DNA from: Sphingobacterium sp.
GTDB taxonomy: Bacteria > Bacteroidota > Bacteroidia > Sphingobacteriales > Sphingobacteriaceae
Reading direction: 5' to 3'
Length of the DNA: 64,000 nt
Assembly (NCBI GenBank): GCA_031286695.1
Contig: JAITTY010000006.1
Span: 434,001 to 498,000 of the forward strand
Numbering within the stretch: the first letter of the stretch is position 1; every line of letters begins with the position of its first letter. The translations under genes were made by a program, and so were the position numbers. The notes below the pieces were generated by a model that saw only the letters and a program-made list of their open reading frames with translations, ran no database searches and had not been told where the DNA came from. Below, in pieces: positions 11,234 to 18,485 of the stretch.

Positions 11234-11376
11234 TTGACCTCCGCCTACAAAACAGTACATTTTAAAAGTGGAGAATTTGGGTGTAAATTGCTAATTTTAA
11301 ATAGGAGGAAAAACACTGGATTTCTCCAGGTCCGAAACTCCACTTTTGACTGTCTAAACAACGGGGAGGAGGTCAA
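11234..11376. mobile_element. MITE-like element or IS3-type end remnant with ~40-bp terminal inverted repeats
   Basis: The left arm begins TTGACCTCCGCC (11234) and runs to AAAAGTGGAG (about 11264-11273). The right arm mirrors it: CTCCACTTTT at about 11338-11347 and GGAGGTCAA ending at 11376. The middle of the arms is only partly matched. The 143-bp unit has no coding capacity, and the TGACCTCC start plus the TTTAGACAGTC block look like ends of an IS3-family insertion sequence. I see no target-site duplication. It sits directly in front of the serine hydrolase gene and could shape that gene's leader. Confidence 0.45.
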
Positions 11377-11392
11377 CCCCAAATACATAAAA

Positions 11393-12814
11393 ATGAAAAT
11401 TAAACCTAATTATAGATTTTACAGTCTCCTTGTTTTATTGCTGTTCTCAGTACAGTATTTACCTGCCCAGACTACTCGTGCCGATTACAATTATTTTATG
11501 AAGGAGTTTAAAAGACTTTTTAATGAAAAAAAATCAGACGAGATTTACGTGCAATCGTCCGCCACCTATCAATCTAAAATTTCAAAAGAAAAGTTTTCGC
11601 TGGGAATGCGGAAGTTTGTCGCAAATGTGGGAATAATGCAACATTTTTCTTTTGTTGATTCGACTACCAACGGATATAATTATACCATTCAATTTGAAAA
11701 CTCCGAACAATTATTTTCTGTTCTGCTTGATAACCAGAAACAGGTCCTAAGGATGAATTTTAAGGAACTACCATTTTTAATAGAAGATAAGAATTTCAAA
11801 GTGGGGAGCAATAATCCATTAAAAGACTCCATAGATTTGCTTGTGGAAAAATTCGTCAGACCCTATATTCAAAAGGGTGCTACCACAGGTATTATGTTAG
11901 CGGTAATTGATGGAAAGCGACAAAGAAGATATAGTTATGGGACTATAGCTAGGACAAGCAAGCAACTTCCAGACGCTTCCAAAAGTATTTTTGAGATTGG
12001 GTCAGTTACAAAAATTTTCACCTCACTTTTATTGGCAAAAGAAGTCGTTGATGGCAATATGCAATTAGAGGATCCGATCAGTAAATATCTACCCGATTCT
12101 ATTCCTCTTTTAGCATGGCATGGTCATCCGATTACCTTAGCGCAATTATCAAATCATACCGCTGGATTTCCTCGGCTCCCGGATAATATTTTTACGACTA
12201 ATGCCGTTCTGGCAGATCCATATAGTCATTATAAGGTTGATTCACTCTTCCATTTTCTGAAAAAGTATAAAGTTTCTTCTCAGACCGGAATCAAGTTTTC
12301 TTATTCAAATTTAGGGGCGGGGGTATTAGGTGTAGCATTAGAACGCCATAATAACAAAAGTTTTGGACAATTGGTCATTGACAATATTTGTTTGCCCTTG
12401 GGAATGAAAAATACATCACTAGAAGATGCCGGGGTTGTACAAGGATACAATGAAAAAGGAAAGCCAACATCGTATTGGCACTTGGAATCTTTGGCAGGAT
12501 CTGGTGCCATAAGATCTACATTGGACGATATGATTATTTTTATGAGGGCACAGCTAGGTTCAAAAAATAAACTGCAAAAAGCCATTCATTTGACTCATCA
12601 GATCACTTTAGCAAATGACGATCAAATTATGGCTTTGGGCTGGCGTGTTAAAAAAGCAGGAAGTAAGACGCTATTTCATCATTCTGGAGGTACAGGTGGA
12701 TTTAGGTCTTTTGTTGCCTTTGATGATAAATCCAAAAAAGCAATTATTATTCTGTCCAATGCTGCCCTGGATGTTACTACTGTCGGATTTTCGATATTTG
12801 AAAATTGTTTATAG
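11393..12814 (+). CDS. Secreted serine hydrolase, class C beta-lactamase fold
   Basis: From ATG 11393 the protein has 473 residues and a clear signal peptide (YSLLVLLLFSVQYLPAQ). The open frame continues upstream to a TTG at 11234, but that part lies in the repeat element and would bury the signal peptide. An N-terminal alpha+beta segment (about 30-135, DUF3887-like) precedes the serine hydrolase domain. The domain has S204-V-T-K207 (SxxK), Y304-S-N and H430-S-G, the three active-site motifs of the PbpE/AmpC-like clan. Likely activities are D-aminopeptidase, esterase or carboxypeptidase; resistance to beta-lactams is not implied. It converges with the VOC gene. Confidence 0.88.
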   Translation: MKIKPNYRFYSLLVLLLFSVQYLPAQTTRADYNYFMKEFKRLFNEKKSDEIYVQSSATYQSKISKEKFSLGMRKFVANVGIMQHFSFVDSTTNGYNYTIQFENSEQLFSVLLDNQKQVLRMNFKELPFLIEDKNFKVGSNNPLKDSIDLLVEKFVRPYIQKGATTGIMLAVIDGKRQRRYSYGTIARTSKQLPDASKSIFEIGSVTKIFTSLLLAKEVVDGNMQLEDPISKYLPDSIPLLAWHGHPITLAQLSNHTAGFPRLPDNIFTTNAVLADPYSHYKVDSLFHFLKKYKVSSQTGIKFSYSNLGAGVLGVALERHNNKSFGQLVIDNICLPLGMKNTSLEDAGVVQGYNEKGKPTSYWHLESLAGSGAIRSTLDDMIIFMRAQLGSKNKLQKAIHLTHQITLANDDQIMALGWRVKKAGSKTLFHHSGGTGGFRSFVAFDDKSKKAIIILSNAALDVTTVGFSIFENCL

Positions 12815-12871
12815 CGTAACTATGCCCAATATACACCAATGCTGGAATACCGACTTTGTCGTTACCTAATT

Positions 12872-13333
12872 TCAGAAATCAGCAATAATAATCTTTTTCA
12901 TTCCCATCATTTTTTTGAAGGCGCCGGGTCTTTTGTTGAGTTCCTCCCAATTTTCAGGACAAACCTGCCAACTTAATCCGTATTTGTCTTTTAGCCATCC
13001 ACAAACACTCTCCTGTCCTCCGTCCGATGTCAGTGTTTCCCAATAGTAGTCTATTTCAGTCTGGTCTTTGCAGGGGATCATCAACGAAATCGCCTCGTTA
13101 AATTTGAATATCGGTCCGGCATTGATCCCAATAAGGCGCATTCCCAAAATCTCAAATTCCACTGTAAGAACTTTTCCAGCGAAATCCTTCTGGAAATCAG
13201 CTAGTCCTTCGGCTTCTGAATTCGGGTAATAAGTAATATGGATTATTTTTCCATCTTTGAAAACCGATAGGTAATATTCTGCGGCTTCCTTCGCGTTGCT
13301 GTCAAACCAAAGGTTTGGAATAATTTTTTGCAT
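12872..13333 (-). CDS. VOC family protein (PhnB / 3-demethylubiquinone methyltransferase-like glyoxalase fold)
   Basis: The likely start is the internal methionine of MQKIIPNLWFDSNAKEAAEYY, which matches the usual first residues of this family; the frame extends ten codons further to 13363. This gives 153 residues. The beta-alpha-beta-beta-beta modules are seen in LWFDSNAKEAAEYYLSVF and in the C-terminal GWLKDKYGLSWQVCPENWEEL. The substrate is unknown. A 123-bp sequence (13404-13526) found again upstream of the DUF1569 gene lies 70 bases upstream of this start. Confidence 0.88.
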   Translation of the reverse strand: MQKIIPNLWFDSNAKEAAEYYLSVFKDGKIIHITYYPNSEAEGLADFQKDFAGKVLTVEFEILGMRLIGINAGPIFKFNEAISLMIPCKDQTEIDYYWETLTSDGGQESVCGWLKDKYGLSWQVCPENWEELNKRPGAFKKMMGMKKIIIADF

Positions 13334-13403
13334 AGCTTTATATTTTTTGGTTATTTTTTTCATTTTCAGTATAGTCTACAATTGATAATCCGCTATTCAA
13401 TGC

Positions 13404-13526
13404 TATCTGGATTTTGTTCATTTGCAGTCTTACAAATCTAACAGATTTGTTCTTCGATCAACTTGGCATAGGATAAGAAATAAAACTGCATATGTAACGC
13501 ATTGCATCTCTTTCGTGGTCTAATAT
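13404..13526. repeat. 123-bp direct repeat, copy A
   Basis: An ungapped alignment with 15066-15188 shows 110 of 123 matching bases by my count. The core 19-mer ACAAATCTAACAGATTTGT (13432-13450), a perfect palindrome with 8-bp arms, is invariant. Both copies lie upstream of minus-strand genes. Read on the minus strand, both also carry a short open frame ending SYAK(L/S)IEEQIC*, so they may be remnants of one duplicated gene end rather than a regulatory element. Confidence 0.7.
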
Positions 13527-13675
13527 GCTGTTGATAATAAACATTCTTTATCTTTACCAATAATGCGGGTATGTTCTCTCCATTCTTTAGCAGTCATTCC
13601 AAATAATGCGATATTAAGTAGATCGGCTTCGCTAGCATATACGAAAGTTGCCGCCATATCGCCCTGTTTTCGAAA
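13520..13675 (-). pseudogene. Fragment of a KilA-N/phage-associated conserved protein
   Basis: On the minus strand a frame of about 51 codons contains TFVYASEADLLNIALFGMTA followed by KEWREH. This matches my memory of the conserved core of a Bacteroidota family with KilA-N-like phage/virulence associations (YASEADLLNVALFGMTAKEWRE). It has no proper start: a TAG lies just upstream at 13676-13678. After KEWREH the sequence diverges and stops at 13520-13522, at the edge of repeat copy A. It is therefore a decayed internal fragment. The family name is from memory and should be checked. Confidence 0.45.
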
Positions 13676-13747
13676 CTATACCTATTGCATTTGTTTGTTG
13701 GATCCAGCGTTTTTTGGGGTTAGTGAAAAGCTATTCGATCCTGCAGC

Positions 13748-13781
13748 ATTTTAATTCCATCGAATTTGATGGAATTAAAAT
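13748..13781. repeat. Perfect 14-bp inverted repeat (stem-loop)
   Basis: ATTTTAATTCCATC at 13748-13761 and its exact reverse complement at 13768-13781 are separated by GAATTT. There is no T-run long enough for a classical terminator, although the arms end in A/T runs on both strands. It may be a bidirectional terminator or a mobile-element remnant. Confidence 0.6.
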
Positions 13782-13963
13782 CAGGATTATTAAATTGTTC
13801 CCATAGGCCAATAAATTATATTGTGCTACGGCCTCGCATGAAGCCAGGGAATCTTCTACGCTATAAGATATTGGAAGCAGGGGCAGGACAAAGAATTAGT
13901 CAATTAGAAAGATATGAGACTGTTTTGGAAAAGTTTTAATATGGTTTTAGAGTTTTATTAATT
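13782..13963. other. Intergenic region with a possible gene-end remnant
   Basis: A plus-strand frame without a convincing start reads through MKPGNLLRYKILEAGAG (13838 onwards) to QLERYETVLEKF and stops at 13937-13939. It looks like a protein C-terminus rather than random sequence, but I cannot assign it to a family. Nothing else is seen before the DUF4304 gene. Confidence 0.25.
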
Positions 13964-14470
13964 ATGGATAAGATAAAATTTAAGCAAGCAGTAGATCAAA
14001 TTCTATCACCACACAAGTTTGTTAGAAATAAAAACATTTGGATATTGAAAAGCCCTGAAATAAATAAAGTAATTTCAGTATACAAATCATATTATTCTGA
14101 TAGCTATTATATTGATTATGGATTTATTATTAACAATCTTGAATTGAACGACCTTAAAATGCATGTTTTTAAACGTCTAGGGACGTCAGATTATGATGAG
14201 CAACTTCTTATTAACAGAATATTAAGTTTAGACAGTTCTATGCTTGAGCAAGAAAGAGTTAGTCAATTAAGGAGCCTTATTGAGGGTCGAGTCTTGTCGG
14301 TTTTAGAAAGGATAAATTCAGAATCTGATTTATTGGTATATATTCAGAGCTTACCTAATTTAAATATGATTCCTTTTGTAGTTAAGAATTATTTCCGTTT
14401 AACCAGTCATAAAAATGTTAAAGGATGGGTAACCAAAATTTTATCAATTTTCGATTTCAATAAATCATAA
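13964..14470 (+). CDS. DUF4304-like hypothetical protein
   Basis: A 168-residue soluble protein without signal peptide. The N-terminus (FKQAVDQILSPHKFVRNKNIWIL followed by a beta-strand pair ending YYIDYGFII) resembles DUF4304 proteins, which begin with a helix, a 'GF-K-W' strand and a long beta sheet. The function of that family is not known to me. It is an isolated gene converging with the DUF1569 gene and lies between the two copies of the 123-bp repeat. Confidence 0.65.
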   Translation: MDKIKFKQAVDQILSPHKFVRNKNIWILKSPEINKVISVYKSYYSDSYYIDYGFIINNLELNDLKMHVFKRLGTSDYDEQLLINRILSLDSSMLEQERVSQLRSLIEGRVLSVLERINSESDLLVYIQSLPNLNMIPFVVKNYFRLTSHKNVKGWVTKILSIFDFNKS

Positions 14471-14594
14471 AAGCCGAGATACGAATCAGACAACAGTGGA
14501 TGCAAAATTGAAAATATTGAAAAATATCCTATTGATAAGGTGGTCGGAAGATTTATAACGCCTGACCCATGTAGCGGTTTCGTGGCTTTTTGGG

Positions 14595-15044
14595 TTACGC
14601 TCCAAACTGCTTTAAATGGTGGTTGCAATGTTTGTATATGAACTGACCTAATTGGGCTCTGGACATTCTACCAAAGAACCAATGTACAAATGTATCTTTT
14701 TCAAATGTTTCATATTTCTCGATTAATAATCTCCAATTTCGTTTCTCCATTTCTAAATCATGTATGTCTTCATTTACGATAAATACAGAGGATGTGGGGG
14801 CGTTTTTGCCAAAACTTGTTGTTTCATCTTTCAATATCCCCTTTATCGCATTTTGACCAAACATTCGCCCTAAAAATGAACGCTTCACCTTTATGGATCC
14901 TTGGTAATATTGTTCACATAATATACAATGCCTGACCATTTGCGTTACTGTCATTTTTCCCCAAAGCGCATCGCTGTCCTCGTGTAATAAATTAATTCTT
15001 TCGATGACCGCTTCTCTAATGTTTTTCTCAAATATTGATTTCAT
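14595..15044 (-). CDS. DUF1569 / DinB-like protein
   Basis: The 149-residue cytoplasmic protein is predicted to form a four-helix bundle. LWGKMTVTQMVRHCILCEQY and the C-terminal MSRAQLGQFIYKHCNHHLKQF match the DUF1569 branch of the DinB/YfiT superfamily, whose histidines (in VRHC and KHCNHH) bind a divalent metal in relatives. Members often act as thiol-dependent transferases or stay uncharacterised. Repeat copy B begins 22 bases upstream of the start. Confidence 0.78.
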   Translation of the reverse strand: MKSIFEKNIREAVIERINLLHEDSDALWGKMTVTQMVRHCILCEQYYQGSIKVKRSFLGRMFGQNAIKGILKDETTSFGKNAPTSSVFIVNEDIHDLEMEKRNWRLLIEKYETFEKDTFVHWFFGRMSRAQLGQFIYKHCNHHLKQFGA

Positions 15045-15065
15045 ATTAGGAACATTTATCTATTC

Positions 15066-15188
15066 TATCTGAATGTTGATCATTTGCAGTCTTACAAATC
15101 TAACAGATTTGTTCTTCGATCGACTTAGCATAGGATAAGAAATAGAATTGCAGATCTAACGCATTGCATCTCGTTGATAGTCTAATAT
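15066..15188. repeat. 123-bp direct repeat, copy B
   Basis: Partner of copy A at 13404-13526, in the same orientation 1.66 kb away, with the identical ACAAATCTAACAGATTTGT palindrome at 15094-15112. It lies immediately upstream of the DUF1569 gene and 84 bases from the terminal inverted repeat at 15272. Confidence 0.7.
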
Positions 15189-15350
15189 ACCGGATAATTT
15201 TTCGAACAAGATATTTTGAAAGCGGATTTTTCGCCTTGGATCAAACTGCCGGAAGTACCTCAAGTTTGATGTGACCTCTCCCCAAATCTAGGAGCGTTCT
15301 AAAGTAAAAAATTCCGCTCATAATAGCTAATAATGGTAAAATGCCTTAAA

Positions 15351-15902
15351 TTATCTGTTTTGTTTTTTCATTTCTTCTATCTCTCGCTTTAGCTGGTCTC
15401 GATCTTCTTTCTTTGAAAAATCTAGCTCCGTCGCAGAATAATCGTACTTGAATAGTCTTGCTTTTATTTTGATGTTATTGACAAAAATGCCAAAGTCAAT
15501 GTTTGCTATAGTAAGAAAACCAGCACTATTTCCGTCAATTTCGATACTTCCAAATTTTGTGAGTTTTGGCAGTTTTGTATGGAAAGATCCATCAGTATCG
15601 GAAGATAATTTTTTAAGCGTATTACCGTCAGAATCTAAAAATCTTATCTCGGCACTGGGTACCTTTCTTTTTGTCTTAGCTTCAGTGACATTACCTGAAA
15701 TAGTTACCGAGTCCTGCGAATCGTTCTCATCCATATAGCTTGAAGCGTCATATCCGCCCAATACTTTATTTTCTCCGGTTTTAGATCGGTTGATAAGATT
15801 CTTTTGCGTTGAGCAGCTTAACATTGTTAAAAGAAGAAAGAGTCTAGCAACCCAAACGTATTTCGTTTTTGATGAATGATTACAAATTAATTCGATCTCC
15901 AT
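15351..15902 (-). CDS. Lipoprotein with carboxypeptidase-regulatory-like domain
   Basis: About 183 residues from ATG 15902; the frame extends to 15926. A membrane-targeting segment (LFLLLTMLSCS) ends in a lipobox cysteine. The mature part contains a transthyretin-like beta-sandwich: SVTISGNVTEAKTKRKVPSA and SSDTDGSFHTKLP are the classic CarboxypepD_reg strands. A charged helix (REIEEMKKQNR) ends the protein. It probably sits in the outer membrane. Its start overlaps the end of the cupin gene by 23 bases, so the pair is co-transcribed. No function can be assigned. Confidence 0.72.
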   Translation of the reverse strand: MEIELICNHSSKTKYVWVARLFLLLTMLSCSTQKNLINRSKTGENKVLGGYDASSYMDENDSQDSVTISGNVTEAKTKRKVPSAEIRFLDSDGNTLKKLSSDTDGSFHTKLPKLTKFGSIEIDGNSAGFLTIANIDFGIFVNNIKIKARLFKYDYSATELDFSKKEDRDQLKREIEEMKKQNR

Positions 15903-16221
15903 GAGATTTTGGCTGTGAAATAACAAGAAATTCTAAATCTTGGTTAGTTCTATTGAAAATTCTGTGCTTCTGACTTGCTTGGATGTGAAAGCCACTGTTT
16001 TCTTCAACAACATATAATTGATTATCTACCTCGAAAGTTGCGGTACCCTTTAATATGTAAAAAAATTGCTGTGCCTTACTATGAAAATGCAAACTTTCTT
16101 TTGTTCCGGGCGGCATTTTCTCTTGAATCACACTTAAAGAATCAGACTTCAATAAGTGCCATCCATCACAATTTTCACCCCAAATATAATGTTCAGAATT
16201 GTCAGTATTTTTTATTGTCAT
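15880..16221 (-). CDS. Cupin domain protein
   Basis: A 113-residue single-domain cupin. Motif 1 is ESLHFHSKAQQFFYILKGTA, giving HxH and the terminal glycine but Gln where the usual metal-binding Glu stands. Motif 2 is GFHIQASQKHRIFN with the final histidine. Metal binding is likely; the substrate is unknown. It is the upstream partner of the lipoprotein gene and lies inside the segment bounded by 12-bp inverted repeats. Confidence 0.85.
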   Translation of the reverse strand: MTIKNTDNSEHYIWGENCDGWHLLKSDSLSVIQEKMPPGTKESLHFHSKAQQFFYILKGTATFEVDNQLYVVEENSGFHIQASQKHRIFNRTNQDLEFLVISQPKSHGDRINL

Positions 16222-16345
16222 TACTTATTCAATAAAATGATGTAATATTCAAAAAAGAAATTAGATGGCACCCCAGTTTCATTGTCTCTAATTTATAAAA
16301 CTACATTAGTAATCATAGCTATTTTTAGGGGAGAGGTCAGCTTCA

Positions 16346-16600
16346 ATGAAAACTATATTAATCGCTGCTTCTCTGACAAAATGGATTTTGTTCATATATG
16401 GTGCCGAATTGAGGAATATTAAAATATTCCAAATAGATTTATTTTCTAATTTAAGAATTAAGGTGGATTTTTTCTATAAACATTTGATATTCTTAAAATC
16501 ATCCAAGTTTTTGTTCCTACGACATCATGGGCTTTATTTTATGGTACAGAGACAAAATATGTCGCTGCGGGACTTTAATGAAATAAACATATCTCTATAG
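16346..16600 (+). other. Doubtful small ORF followed by a terminator
   Basis: A frame of 84 codons begins MKTILIAASLTKWILFIYGA and is rich in Phe, Ile, Leu and Lys. No family is recognised and codon usage looks like AT-rich noncoding sequence. The only support is the strong plus-strand terminator 30 bases after its stop (16630). A perfect palindrome GGAATATTAAAATATTCC lies inside it at 16413-16430. A decayed gene or a small RNA ending at the terminator is equally possible. Confidence 0.2.
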
Positions 16601-16629
16601 CAAAGTGATAAAAAGGCTATATGATTTCG

Positions 16630-16660
16630 AGTCCAAAGCAACATTTGGACTATTTTTTTT
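16630..16660 (+). terminator. Rho-independent terminator
   Basis: AGTCCAAA (16630-16637) pairs with TTTGGACT (16644-16651) around GCAACA and is followed by eight T. It points along the plus strand, although no solid plus-strand gene ends upstream. Confidence 0.8.
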
Positions 16661-16716
16661 ATTTAAAAATTTTATATATCATTTTATACATTTATAAAAA
16701 AATATTAATATTGTAT

Positions 16717-16731
16717 TTATGTAATACATAA
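16717..16731. promoter_or_regulatory. Palindromic operator candidate upstream of the first ECF sigma gene
   Basis: TTATGTA-A-TACATAA is a perfect 7-1-7 palindrome 79 bases upstream of the sigma-factor ATG. The surrounding 100 bases hold no gene. It may bind a dimeric regulator of the sigma gene. AT-richness makes chance palindromes more likely here. Confidence 0.4.
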
Positions 16732-16810
16732 TATTGTTGGCGTTTTTTCTTAATCTAACCAATTAATCTTAAACATCTGCTAACCATTGAAGAACATTTT
16801 AATTACCGAT

Positions 16811-17347
16811 ATGGAATCGAATCAAGTGGAAAGTCAAATAGAGCACAAAATTTTGCGCTGTCTAAAAGACGGAGATATGCAAGCATTTTCCTTAGTTTAC
16901 AATTTTTACTGGGAGGGCCTCTATAACTTTGCTTTACGATTAATGAAGGAAGAATCGCTAGCGCAAGATGTTTTACATGATGTCTTTACCGAGTTGTGGG
17001 CCCGCCATAAACGATTAAACATCCAGTCATCATTAAAAGATTATTTATTCATTTGTACAAAAAACAGATGTTTTAAGCTGCTGGGGAAATTACGTAGGTT
17101 AAATGAAGTAGAGGAACACCTGTTGTTAGACATAGCGATTGAGCATGATGAGCTTTCGTATAAAGAGCTTTCTGATCAGCTTGATGGATTACTAGCTAGA
17201 CTTCCTATCAAAACAAGAGCAATATTTATCATGAGTCGCGAAGATGATTTATCCTACAAACAAATTGCAAAAAAAATGAACCTTAGTATTAAATCTGTAG
17301 AATATCATATATCAAAAGTCTTAAATAAATTACGAAAAGCCTTATAA
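16811..17347 (+). CDS. ECF (FecI-type) RNA polymerase sigma factor of the PUL
   Basis: 178 residues from ATG 16811; the frame can be read from a TTG at 16787. Region 2 is visible in FSLVYNFYWEGLYNFALRLM and the following DVLHDVFTELWARH. Region 4 is the HTH LSYKQIAKKMNLSIKSVEYH ending in KVLNKLRKAL. It should direct transcription of the SusC/SusD locus once released by the anti-sigma protein encoded 73 bases downstream. ECF/anti-sigma control of PULs is well known in Bacteroides, often for host glycans. Confidence 0.9.
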   Translation: MESNQVESQIEHKILRCLKDGDMQAFSLVYNFYWEGLYNFALRLMKEESLAQDVLHDVFTELWARHKRLNIQSSLKDYLFICTKNRCFKLLGKLRRLNEVEEHLLLDIAIEHDELSYKELSDQLDGLLARLPIKTRAIFIMSREDDLSYKQIAKKMNLSIKSVEYHISKVLNKLRKAL

Positions 17348-17420
17348 TTATATTCACCTTTTCGTTATTTTGTCATATTAACAAATTAAAATCTTTAAAA
17401 TTCATCTGTATTATAAGCAT

Positions 17421-18401
17421 ATGCCCCTAAACGATAGCGAAGATATAAAAAAACAGACTTTTGATCGTATTCTAACAACGATTAGTAGAAAGAAACGTAA
17501 AAAGCGTTTGTTGAATGGGGCTATCCTATTTTTTGTTTTATCTATTTGTTCTGTTAGCTTCTATATTTTTTACTCTCGTTCCATTGATCTGTCCCCCAAA
17601 AAAGCTGAACATCTTTATGCGGATATTACAGCTGGTGATATCACAATCTCAGGATCAATGCCCATGTCCCTTGCTGAATGGGAGAATAATAAAAACAAAC
17701 CTTTCAAAGTCAGTAAAAAGAACGATATGTTGATTATTGAACAGACGGCATCCTCAATCTCCGAATTTGATGATGTTGTTTTGCGTGTTGGGGTTGGTGG
17801 ATTGTACAAGGTTTTGTTAAAAGATGGAACTATAGTATTTCTCAATTCCAATTCTGAGCTGAGTTACAAAGGCGATTTTTTAAAAAATCGGATTTTAACT
17901 TTAAAAGGAGAAGCCTTTTTTGAGGTTGCTAAGAGACAACAGGCTGGTATGAAACAGGAGTTTATTGTTCTGACAGAGAAACAGCGAATAGCTGTTTTAG
18001 GTACAAAGTTTAATGTTTTGTCTCGTGAAGGAGCCGAGCAGACTGTATTAACAGAAGGAAGTATAGCTTTGAAAAGTATTAAATCAGGAAAAAATGAGTT
18101 GCTTATTCCTGGTGAGATGGCCATGCTGGATGATCAAGGGGCTATTGGTAAAACAATTGCTATAACCGAAGATTATACATCGTGGAAAGATGGTAATTTG
18201 TATTACGAAAATAAAAGCTTGCGCTATATTCTCTCAGATCTTGCTAATATTTATCCAATTCATTTTGATCCCAATAAAGTTCCTAATCGGAATTTTACAC
18301 TTTTTCTTAAAAGAGATCGCTCTTTTTCCGAGATTTTGGATCTCATAAAAAAATCAGGCAATTTGAACATCACGTTAAAAGATCATGAAATAATTTTTTA
18401 A
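17421..18401 (+). CDS. FecR family anti-sigma factor
   Basis: The 326-residue inner-membrane protein has a short basic cytoplasmic part (1-32), one membrane segment (about 33-51, GAILFFVLSICSVSFYIFY) and a periplasmic FecR domain. The domain contains YKVLLKDGTIVFLNSNSELS and LTLKGEAFFEVAK, and a DUF4974-like tail ends NITLKDHEIIF. It should bind the periplasmic STN domain of the SusC protein encoded next and pass the substrate signal to the sigma factor. A stable stem-loop separates it from susC. The cytoplasmic anti-sigma part is short. Confidence 0.9.
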   Translation: MPLNDSEDIKKQTFDRILTTISRKKRKKRLLNGAILFFVLSICSVSFYIFYSRSIDLSPKKAEHLYADITAGDITISGSMPMSLAEWENNKNKPFKVSKKNDMLIIEQTASSISEFDDVVLRVGVGGLYKVLLKDGTIVFLNSNSELSYKGDFLKNRILTLKGEAFFEVAKRQQAGMKQEFIVLTEKQRIAVLGTKFNVLSREGAEQTVLTEGSIALKSIKSGKNELLIPGEMAMLDDQGAIGKTIAITEDYTSWKDGNLYYENKSLRYILSDLANIYPIHFDPNKVPNRNFTLFLKRDRSFSEILDLIKKSGNLNITLKDHEIIF

Positions 18402-18435
18402 AAAAGTTTTTAGGGTAATAGCGTTTGGGAGACTC

Positions 18436-18475
18436 TTTATTGTAAGAATGGGGATAATACCCCTTTTACAATAAA
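18436..18475 (+). promoter_or_regulatory. Stem-loop between FecR and SusC genes
   Basis: TTTATTGTAA (18436-18445) pairs with TTACAATAAA (18466-18475), and inside it GGGG pairs with CCCC. It lies 10 bases before the SusC start. It may terminate or attenuate the sigma/anti-sigma transcript, or protect the 5' end of the susCD mRNA. A similar stem-loop sits at the same position in the second FecR-receptor junction (34848). Confidence 0.6.
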
Positions 18476-18485
18476 ACCTAAAAAT

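Larger units (their letters stand above)
15272..16339. mobile_element. ~1.07-kb segment bounded by 12-bp inverted repeats, carrying two passenger genes
   Basis: TGACCTCTCCCC at 15272-15283 is perfectly inverted as GGGGAGAGGTCA at 16328-16339, and similarity continues weakly inward (AAATCTAG against TAAAAATAG). The ends resemble those of the 11234-11376 element (TGACCTCC..CCCC). The size is that of an insertion sequence, but the contents are a lipoprotein gene and a cupin gene, with no transposase. I see no target-site duplication. It could be a non-autonomous transposon or two unrelated IS-end relics. Confidence 0.4.

Noticed and set aside
11234..11392. N-terminal extension of the serine hydrolase from a TTG
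   Set aside because: It lies in the inverted-repeat element and would place 53 residues before an obvious signal peptide; ATG 11393 is preferred.
15931..15937. TCTAAAT inside the cupin gene as another Fur half-site
   Set aside because: It lies in coding sequence and has no matching first arm.
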